Shown: in pieces, positions 1 through 5,006 of the stretch
How positions within the stretch are numbered: position 1 is the stretch's first letter
Layout: every line of letters begins with the position of its first letter
Assembly: GCA_028818995.1 (NCBI GenBank)
Contig: JAPPMR010000014.1
Coordinates: 1-5,006 of the forward strand
DNA from: Candidatus Poribacteria bacterium
GTDB lineage: Bacteria; Poribacteria; WGA-4E; WGA-3G
Direction: 5' to 3'
DNA length: 5,006 nt
The notes under the pieces: generated by a model
What the model was told of the DNA's origin: nothing
Database searches by the model: none
Seen by the model: only the letters and a program-made list of their open reading frames with translations
Translations under genes and position numbers: made by a program

Positions 1-1
1 C

Positions 2-508
2 TATGTAACACATGATCAAGTCGAAGCAATCTCAATGGCTGACCGAATGGCGATTATGAAAGATGGAGTCTTTGTGCAAGTCGGCACACCTCGTGAAATT
101 TATCAATATCCAGCAGATCCTTTCGTTGCAAGTTTTGTGGGGGAAACGAATTTCATTACAGGTAACATTCAAGAAATAAGTAATGGTAAAGCCACGATTG
201 AAACACCAGTCGGAGTGCTTCACACGGAAAGCGTCCATCACGATTTCACTCCAGGGCAGGAGGTCAGTTGTTCCATACGTCCAGAGACGATTCATCTCAA
301 TGGAAATTCCGTCCCAAACCAATTAACCGCAAAAGTCGGTGCCGTTACCTATTTAGGCAGAGTCGAAGAATACGAATTAAGCATTGCAGATTCACTCAAA
401 CTCAAAGCGATTATACATAATCCCGGCACAGAAACAAAGAAACCGGGAGATACTGTTAATATCTCGATGTCTCCAAAAGCAATTGTTCCGCTGCCTACAG
501 ACAATTAA
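2..508 (+). CDS. ABC transporter ATP-binding protein, PotA/UgpC/FbpC-like, C-terminal part (5' end outside window)
   Basis: This is the ATPase subunit of an ABC importer, which would sit on the cytoplasmic face of the membrane and hydrolyse ATP to drive solute uptake. The reading frame is open from the window edge, so the Walker A, signature and Walker B motifs lie upstream and the true start is not visible; 168 codons are present. The first residues include THDQVEA, the H-loop (switch histidine) segment that closes the nucleotide-binding domain. It is followed by ADRMAIM and the VGTPREIYQYP segment typical of this subfamily. From FVGETNF onward the sequence fits a C-terminal TOBE-type domain, including an SIRPE strand. 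This layout is known for importers of polyamines, iron, sulfate, glycerol-3-phosphate and sugars. The substrate cannot be read from this part; the GETNF and IRPE wording leans toward the PotA group. The gene ends in TAA at 506-508 and no permease gene follows, so any permeases and binding protein are probably upstream. Confidence 0.93.
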   Translation, partial: YVTHDQVEAISMADRMAIMKDGVFVQVGTPREIYQYPADPFVASFVGETNFITGNIQEISNGKATIETPVGVLHTESVHHDFTPGQEVSCSIRPETIHLNGNSVPNQLTAKVGAVTYLGRVEEYELSIADSLKLKAIIHNPGTETKKPGDTVNISMSPKAIVPLPTDN

Positions 509-559
509 TTTCTGATAATTTGTTTATAGAGGATTTTAGTATTAAAGACACTGTAAAAA

Positions 560-581
560 GGTAAGGTTAGGAAACCTCACC
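560..581. repeat. Intergenic hairpin after the ABC gene
   Basis: An imperfect inverted repeat pairs GGT-A-AGGTT (560-568) with AACCT-C-ACC (573-581) around an AGGA loop, with one A/C mismatch. On the + strand no T-run follows, so it is a poor terminator for the ABC gene. On the - strand the same stem is followed by five Ts (complement of 555-559), which resembles a Rho-independent terminator, but no - strand gene is present to use it. It is more likely one arm of a dispersed intergenic repeat; that origin is inferred. Confidence 0.6.
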
Positions 582-599
582 TATCAGTGAATGGAAGAG

Positions 600-615
600 G
601 CGCAATGAATTGCGC
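600..615. repeat. Short near-perfect palindrome in the intergenic spacer
   Basis: GCGCAAT (600-606) and ATTGCGC (609-615) are perfect reverse complements separated by two bases, giving a tight hairpin with a 6-bp stem and TGAA loop, or a two-fold symmetric site. It lies 18 bp after the previous hairpin and 58 bp before the helicase start. Its GC-rich arms stand out from the AT-rich surroundings. It could be part of a dispersed palindromic repeat or an operator; repeat is favoured because a second hairpin sits beside it. Confidence 0.6.
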
Positions 616-621
616 GACTAC

Positions 622-657
622 AAACACCGCAAACCTAAGAAAAGTGTATAGGTGTTT
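622..657. repeat. Loose inverted repeat just upstream of the helicase start
   Basis: AAACACC (622-628) is the exact reverse complement of GGTGTTT (651-657), with a 22-base loop. A competing shorter pairing, ACCTA (633-637) with TAGGT (649-653), uses part of the same right arm, so only one can form at a time. In AT-rich DNA a 7-bp match could be chance. The structure ends 16 bases before the helicase ATG, in the stretch where a ribosome-binding site would be expected and none is seen. Confidence 0.3.
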
Positions 658-673
658 TCAAATTTTACTATAA

Positions 674-3600
674 ATGCAATTTACACCAAGTCAAAATGCA
701 GCTCTCAATATCAATAATCATATCTGCGTCACTGCTGGTGCGGGTTCAGGAAAAACTGCCGTATTAGTTGAACGTTATCTTAAAATTCTGCAGAGTGAAA
801 ACGTTACGCCACAAAAGATTGTCGCTATTACATTCACAGAAAAAGCCGCAGCTGAAATGAAGAGTCGTGTCATCAAAAAACTGGCTAACGATAAAAATAA
901 AGAAATTCGTGAAAAGCATCTTGAACAGATGTACACAGCACCTATTTCAACGATCCACACATTTTGCTCGCGTATCTTGAGAGAATTTCCTATTCAAGCA
1001 AGTGTGCCTGCCAACTTTAGTATTTTGCAAGGCATAGATCAAAAACTTTTGCTCCAACAAGCCATTAAAAACACCCTCCGTGATATAGCAACAAACACTG
1101 ATGATAGACATTACAATGAACTTCGTCATTCTTTACAACGTTACGGGAACCGTCAAAAATTAGTTGAACTTTTTTCCACGATGATAGAGAAACGTTATAT
1201 GATAGCAAAACTCATGAAGGAAGTTTATAGCAATGATGGTGAAGGACAACTACCTGAAGCATGGCAAAAAGTTTTTCGTGAAAAATTGATGTCAGAAAAC
1301 GAGATTACTGAATTTACGCAATGTCTTAGAACCGTGTTACAGCATGCCAGAGGTAGAAATACGGAATGTGTGAATGACTTAATCATTGAATTACGATCAC
1401 AATTAGCACAGAACCCAAGTGCACCCTATGTGCATGACTTACTAAATAAGATAGCAGTTTTAATCACTACAACAGGGAATGAGATAGCAAGGAGAGATTT
1501 TCTGGGGAATCGTCTTGACACAACTGGTATTGAGAACGAAATCAAATACTTGGAATCGGCAGCAAAACAAATTAAATCCGCGCCACCTCTTAACACAGAA
1601 GGTGAGGAAACAGATGACAAATTTCTACTAAACACAACCCACTCCTTACTCGCTCTCTACACCCGAATTTTTGACGAATACCAAAATAACAAACTCTCTC
1701 AAGGCAAACTTGACTTTGAAGACCTGCAGATTAAAACAAGAGATCTACTCCATAACAATGAGGAAATCCACCAAAAACTGTTAGAACGACATAAGTATTA
1801 CATGGTAGACGAATTTCAGGATACAAATGAATTACAATATGAATTAGTGATGCTGTTCACAAATAACCTAAAGGATGTTAATCTATTCATTGTTGGTGAC
1901 CCCAAACAAAGCATTTACGGATTCCGTGATGCTGATGTCCGTATATTTGATAAGGCAAAACGGAAAATAGAAGAGAATGATGGTCAAAATATCCCACTCC
2001 AAGAAAATTTCCGTTCCTTTCGCGACAATGTAGGATTCGTAAACTGCTTTTTTGAACGTTTGATGGGAGACGGAACAGCAACAGAATACGAAGTTCCTTA
2101 TGAACCCCTTACGAATGCCCGCATTACTAAAGCAAATGGAACTATAGAAATCATTCTGGGACAGAAGGATAATGAGGCAGCAAACGAATATGCACTGATA
2201 GCACAACATATCAAAAATATGGTAGCAAACAAGGAAAAGGTGTGGGTGCAAGGTGAAGGTAGAGATGCACCTCCACAACCAATCAAATATGGCGACATCG
2301 CTATCCTAATCCGCTATAGGACACACCTGCCAAATATTGAACATGCGCTACTTTCTGCAGGCATTCCCTACCTAACTACAGAGGGTGTGGGTTTCTATCA
2401 ACGACAAGAAATCTATGATATTTGGAATTACCTAAACTTTCTAAATGATCCAAAGGAAAATAGCACTTCTCTTGTTGGAATTCTACGTGGTCCTGCTTTC
2501 GGAATTTCAGACACGGAACTATACGAAATTTCGCAGCAGCAAGGAAACAGTTTCTGGGAGAAAGCACAAAATAATCAGACACCTACACACCAATTGACAA
2601 ACGCAATAGCAACCTTAGAGAACCACATGGATGTTGCCCATCGCTTACCCATAAACCACCTTATTCTAACCATTGTCAATGACACAGGAATGATTGGCAC
2701 ATTGGGATTAGGTAGACAGGGACCACAACGTTGGGCAAATTACCAAAAACTTTTAGACCTTTCCCGTAATTTTGATGGCGATGAAACCAAGCAAACTTTG
2801 GCTGACTTCATTGAATTTCTGGATATTTTAATTACTGAAGAGCCTCGTGAAGGAGATGCCCCGATTGAAGAGAGCAGTACTGCCGTTCAAATTATGACCA
2901 TTCATTCTGCAAAAGGCAAACAATTTCCTGTAGTGATACTTCCAAGTCTTGATCGTACGGGGAAATATGTAACAGAACCTTATATTGATGAATCGCTTGG
3001 AATCGGTTTCTCTCCACTAAACCCAGATGATAGTTACACAAAAACTGAACCCGAAATTATTAATCTAATGAAAGATCGCGCCAATGCTAAAGATGAAGCA
3101 GAAAAGAAACGTTTATTTTATGTTGGTGCTACACGTGCTGAAGACAGACTTATTTTATCTGGGTCTATTTATAAAAGTGGGGATAGTGAAAAACCACGAA
3201 ACAAGTTAAAATGGCTTTACGACCACCTGGCAATCAGTCCTGACCAAGATTCTATAAATCTATCAGTCAAGCTAAATTCATATCCAGAAAACAGTGAAAA
3301 TAGCCAATCTTTCCAATTAGACATTCCAATTTTAAGACAACTTAATGTAACTGGAGGTGTGGATCAAGTATCCGATGAAACTGTTGTAATTGACTTTCCC
3401 GAACACCCGTTCTGTTCTCTAAAACCTTCGGATTTCAAAGCCTCCTTTTCCCTTGCTGAACTGACTAACTACATGCGTTGTCCACTACGTTATTACTTGG
3501 AAAATGTGCTACTCATACCGCCGCTTAATAAAAAACAAAGGGATTGGGATAAAACTGAGATGGATGCTATAATCCACCGCATCCTTGCAAAAATAAAACA

Positions 3601-4168
3601 TCCATCACACAAAGAAGAGCTTGATGAGATTATTGATGGAACATTGGAAAATTATCCAGAACTAACAAAAAAATCAATAACCGTAGAGCTAAAAGAAAAA
3701 ATTGGCATATACATAAATAATTTTCTGAACTCTGAACTTGCAGCAACAGCATTTTCCGCAACTGAATCCTATACCAACCACCAAATTCACGCGGATATAA
3801 ATGGGTACATCATCTCAAGTCGGTTTGATAGGCTTTTTAAAGATCAAACAGGACAATGGCATATTATCAATTTCAAAATTTTTGAAACACAAAATTCAGT
3901 GTATTGTAAACCAGAAATGGGTCTATATACGTTACTCTTCCATAAAGCCTATCCAAATGAACCGAATGTGGATATTACTTTTTATTTTTTAGAGCAAAAT
4001 AAGTCTGAACAGATGTGCTTCAACAGCGCGGATTTTAGGGAGATTTCTGAGCAATTGCAAAAACAAATTACATCGCTGCAGCAAAGCATCTTTTCAAAAA
4101 ATCTTGAGCATTGTTGTTCTTGTCCTTATACAAATTCACATGGACAGTGTATTGTTAAAGAACCTTAG
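674..4168 (+). CDS. addA: AddA-like UvrD/RecB-family helicase with a degenerate C-terminal RecB-type nuclease domain
   Basis: This is a superfamily 1A DNA helicase of the AddA/RecB class, which acts in the cytoplasm on double-strand DNA ends to prepare them for RecA-dependent recombination. Visible motifs in order: Q motif FTPSQ (3-7), Walker A AGAGSGKT (21-28), Ia TFTEKAAAEM (53-62), Ib STIHTF (92-97), LDFEDL (346-351), Walker B DEFQDT (379-384), III GDPKQSIYGFR (408-418), IV ENFRS (444-448), V TIHSAKGKQF (742-751) and VI YVGATRAEDRL (816-826). From about residue 925 a RecB-like nuclease domain follows: C936, H968, D1052, N1066-F-K1068 and E1081/Y1085, ending with C1147, C1150 and C1159. The usual DYK and QxxxY are altered, so nuclease activity is doubtful. 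The 1164 residues are close to AddA size. The start is firm: TAA directly precedes the ATG in frame and the Q motif begins at residue 3. No Shine-Dalgarno is evident. No addB neighbour is present, so the symbol rests on domain layout; a stand-alone RecB-like helicase is the alternative. Confidence 0.9.
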   Translation: MQFTPSQNAALNINNHICVTAGAGSGKTAVLVERYLKILQSENVTPQKIVAITFTEKAAAEMKSRVIKKLANDKNKEIREKHLEQMYTAPISTIHTFCSRILREFPIQASVPANFSILQGIDQKLLLQQAIKNTLRDIATNTDDRHYNELRHSLQRYGNRQKLVELFSTMIEKRYMIAKLMKEVYSNDGEGQLPEAWQKVFREKLMSENEITEFTQCLRTVLQHARGRNTECVNDLIIELRSQLAQNPSAPYVHDLLNKIAVLITTTGNEIARRDFLGNRLDTTGIENEIKYLESAAKQIKSAPPLNTEGEETDDKFLLNTTHSLLALYTRIFDEYQNNKLSQGKLDFEDLQIKTRDLLHNNEEIHQKLLERHKYYMVDEFQDTNELQYELVMLFTNNLKDVNLFIVGDPKQSIYGFRDADVRIFDKAKRKIEENDGQNIPLQENFRSFRDNVGFVNCFFERLMGDGTATEYEVPYEPLTNARITKANGTIEIILGQKDNEAANEYALIAQHIKNMVANKEKVWVQGEGRDAPPQPIKYGDIAILIRYRTHLPNIEHALLSAGIPYLTTEGVGFYQRQEIYDIWNYLNFLNDPKENSTSLVGILRGPAFGISDTELYEISQQQGNSFWEKAQNNQTPTHQLTNAIATLENHMDVAHRLPINHLILTIVNDTGMIGTLGLGRQGPQRWANYQKLLDLSRNFDGDETKQTLADFIEFLDILITEEPREGDAPIEESSTAVQIMTIHSAKGKQFPVVILPSLDRTGKYVTEPYIDESLGIGFSPLNPDDSYTKTEPEIINLMKDRANAKDEAEKKRLFYVGATRAEDRLILSGSIYKSGDSEKPRNKLKWLYDHLAISPDQDSINLSVKLNSYPENSENSQSFQLDIPILRQLNVTGGVDQVSDETVVIDFPEHPFCSLKPSDFKASFSLAELTNYMRCPLRYYLENVLLIPPLNKKQRDWDKTEMDAIIHRILAKIKHPSHKEELDEIIDGTLENYPELTKKSITVELKEKIGIYINNFLNSELAATAFSATESYTNHQIHADINGYIISSRFDRLFKDQTGQWHIINFKIFETQNSVYCKPEMGLYTLLFHKAYPNEPNVDITFYFLEQNKSEQMCFNSADFREISEQLQKQITSLQQSIFSKNLEHCCSCPYTNSHGQCIVKEP

Positions 4169-4172
4169 GAGG
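4167..4172 (+). promoter_or_regulatory. Strong ribosome-binding site overlapping the helicase stop codon
   Basis: AGGAGG is a perfect Shine-Dalgarno core that shares its first two bases with the TAG stop of the helicase gene (4166-4168) and sits five bases before the ATG at 4178. It fixes the start of the downstream gene and suggests translational coupling, because ribosomes ending on the helicase message stop directly on the site. Confidence 0.9.
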
Positions 4173-4177
4173 AAACT

Positions 4178-4912
4178 ATGAAAAAACCAATGTTGACAAT
4201 TATCTGCACTATTTTTGCCTGCTTCTCAATGTATATGATACTACCTACGTTCGCAGGCACGTGGCGTGATGACTTTGAAGATAATGACACCCGCGAATGG
4301 AAAATCTATAATCTCAATCGCCAAGCCGAAAAATGGTGGATCAATGACAATGAAGCGGTTGGGGAAATCTTCGAACCGGGTTTTATGAGTCTCTGGCTTA
4401 CGGGAGACCTGAAGTGGAAAAATTATAGTGTTTCCTGCCGTGCAAAGTTAGTTGACGATAGAAACGAACCACCAACCATTGGGCTTACACTCCACGATAG
4501 AGGTGAGGAAGATAGCCGCTATCTATTTTTTATTGATTATGTCTTTGACATTGTCAGAATTGTAAAAGCCGTTCACGATGATTGGTCATCCGTGCGACAC
4601 TTTTTTACCCCAGAAGAAGATACCTGGTATCAACTTAAAGCGACTGTTTATGAAGATGGAAATCTTGAGTTCAGTATACAAAATTTGGATGCGGAAGTTA
4701 ATGCTGAGCCTCAAGTTTTCACAGCGTTTGATCCTGATCCATTACCAGGGGGACAGGCTGGACTCGTCGTGGCAGACGCTCGTGTGCGGTTTGATGATGT
4801 TGAAATTACCGGTGCCAATATACCAAATGGCGGTCCCGGAAGACGCACACCACAGGCTGTTTCACCACGATCTAAGCTTACAACGACTTGGGGAAAACTG
4901 AAAATGAGGTGA
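4178..4912 (+). CDS. Exported LamG/concanavalin-like beta-sandwich protein of unknown function
   Basis: This is a predicted secreted or periplasmic protein; I do not recognise a specific function. Residues 1-26 form a signal peptide: KK at 2-3, a hydrophobic core to about residue 23, and a likely signal peptidase I site after T-F-A (24-26). A lipobox reading at I-F-A-C (12-15) is possible but weak. The mature part follows the strand pattern of LamG or DUF1080-type (3-keto-disaccharide hydrolase) jelly rolls: DDFEDNDTREW (31-41), WKNYSVSCRAKL (80-91), GLTLHDRGEEDSRYLFFID (102-120), TWYQLKATVYEDGNLEFSI (149-167) and GGQAGLVVADARVRFDDVEI (191-210). Such folds commonly bind carbohydrate or form accessory domains. 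Catalytic residues cannot be assigned. The tail from about 213 is a Gly/Pro-rich linker ending in KLTTTWGKLKMR. The gene lies 9 bp after the helicase stop, with a strong AGGAGG site, so co-transcription is likely although a shared role is not obvious. Confidence 0.85.
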   Translation: MKKPMLTIICTIFACFSMYMILPTFAGTWRDDFEDNDTREWKIYNLNRQAEKWWINDNEAVGEIFEPGFMSLWLTGDLKWKNYSVSCRAKLVDDRNEPPTIGLTLHDRGEEDSRYLFFIDYVFDIVRIVKAVHDDWSSVRHFFTPEEDTWYQLKATVYEDGNLEFSIQNLDAEVNAEPQVFTAFDPDPLPGGQAGLVVADARVRFDDVEITGANIPNGGPGRRTPQAVSPRSKLTTTWGKLKMR

Positions 4913-4937
4913 GGTATCATATCATACCTATTTTCTT
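4912..4937 (+). terminator. Weak terminator-like hairpin after the exported protein gene
   Basis: AGGTAT (4912-4917) pairs perfectly with ATACCT (4924-4929) around a six-base CATATC loop, and is followed by the T-rich ATTTTCTT (4930-4937). The stem starts on the last base of the TGA stop. With six mostly AT pairs and a broken T-run it would be an inefficient intrinsic terminator; the position at the end of the apparent two-gene unit is the main support. Confidence 0.4.
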
Positions 4938-4958
4938 ACAAATCACTCTGTATTGTAG

Positions 4959-4985
4959 GTCGGGTAGAGCGAAGCGACACCCGAC
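4959..4985. repeat. REP-like intergenic hairpin
   Basis: GTCGGGT (4959-4965) and ACCCGAC (4979-4985) are perfect reverse complements around a 13-base loop, AGAGCGAAGCGAC. The loop contains GCGAAGC (4969-4975), a heptamer known to form an unusually stable DNA mini-hairpin. The element is much more GC-rich than its surroundings and sits between genes. This fits a repetitive extragenic palindrome of the kind mobilised by REP-associated tyrosine transposases. Copy number cannot be judged from one window, so the family assignment is an inference. Confidence 0.7.
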
Positions 4986-4997
4986 AGAGGCAAAACA

Positions 4998-5006
4998 TGT
5001 CGGTGT
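4998..5006. repeat. Possible start of an inverted partner of the REP-like hairpin, cut by the window edge
   Basis: The last nine bases, TGTCGGTGT, resemble the reverse complement of the preceding element, which would begin TGTCGGGTGT, with one G missing. Twelve bases separate it from the end of the first hairpin. Paired, head-to-head REP elements are known in other bacteria. Nine bases are too few to be sure. Confidence 0.35.

Noticed and set aside
421..448. Perfect inverted repeat TCCCGG / CCGGGA with a 16-base loop
   Set aside because: It lies inside the ABC transporter coding frame (around NPGTETKKPGD) and is explained by Pro/Gly codons; there is no T-run and no second sign of function.
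514..519. GATAAT, a fair match to a -10 promoter box just after the ABC gene
   Set aside because: No -35-like hexamer lies at 16-18 bp upstream; the nearest TTG-containing hexamer (483-488) is about 25 bp away, and AT-rich spacers give such matches by chance.
1883..2278. A 131-codon open frame on the - strand within the helicase gene
   Set aside because: It lies opposite helicase motifs III and IV, which are clearly coding on the + strand, and its translation is a Cys/Phe/Ile-rich string without domain features or a ribosome-binding site.
674..4168. Reading the helicase as part of an anti-phage defence island
   Set aside because: No nuclease, methylase, toxin or other defence partner flanks it; its neighbours are a transport ATPase and an exported protein, and the motif order fits AddA/RecB repair helicases.
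4219..4225. Possible lipobox (I-F-A-C, residues 12-15) making the exported protein a lipoprotein
   Set aside because: Phe next to the small residue is atypical, the hydrophobic core before it would be very short, and it continues well past the cysteine to a good T-F-A cleavage site.
4578..4901. A 107-codon + strand frame overlapping the exported protein gene
   Set aside because: The other frame has a signal peptide, a strong ribosome-binding site and a coherent beta-sandwich pattern; this one has none of these and reads as a frame shadow.

Overview
The window looks like part of a chromosome from an uncultured, fairly AT-rich bacterium. It carries three genes on the + strand and short intergenic spacers rich in inverted repeats. 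My best guess at the source is Candidatus Poribacteria or a related sponge- or marine-associated lineage. That guess rests on three recollections: the style of the intergenic hairpins (a GTCGGGT / ACCCGAC stem around an AGAGCGAAGCGAC loop, and GCGCAAT / ATTGCGC), the LamG-like exported protein, and its W-G-containing C-terminal tail. None of these was checked against a database, so the taxonomic call is an inference.

Layout. Positions 2-508 hold the 3' part of an ABC transporter ATPase gene: the switch-histidine end of the nucleotide-binding domain and a C-terminal TOBE-type domain, as in PotA/UgpC/FbpC importers. Positions 509-673 are a 165-bp spacer with two clear hairpins and a looser inverted repeat. 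Positions 674-4168 encode a 1164-residue UvrD/RecB-family helicase of AddA type with a C-terminal RecB-like nuclease domain. Positions 4178-4912 encode a 244-residue exported protein with a predicted concanavalin/LamG-like beta-sandwich. Positions 4913-5006 hold a weak terminator-like hairpin and a REP-like hairpin, and the window ends inside what may be its inverted partner.

How the genes relate. The ABC gene appears to end a transport operon and has no evident link to the helicase. The helicase and the exported protein are 9 bp apart. The helicase stop codon lies partly inside a perfect AGGAGG ribosome-binding site for the next gene, so the two are probably co-transcribed and translationally coupled, although no shared function is obvious. 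No AddB-like partner gene is visible.

The most notable observation is in the helicase. All its ATPase motifs are recognisable, but each RecB-type nuclease motif departs from consensus (DYK becomes NFK, QxxxY becomes ExxxY, and the G before the histidine becomes D). A four-cysteine set that looks able to bind an iron-sulfur cluster is kept. I found no CRISPR array, tRNA, rRNA, transposase or recognisable defence island, and I do not claim a new system here.
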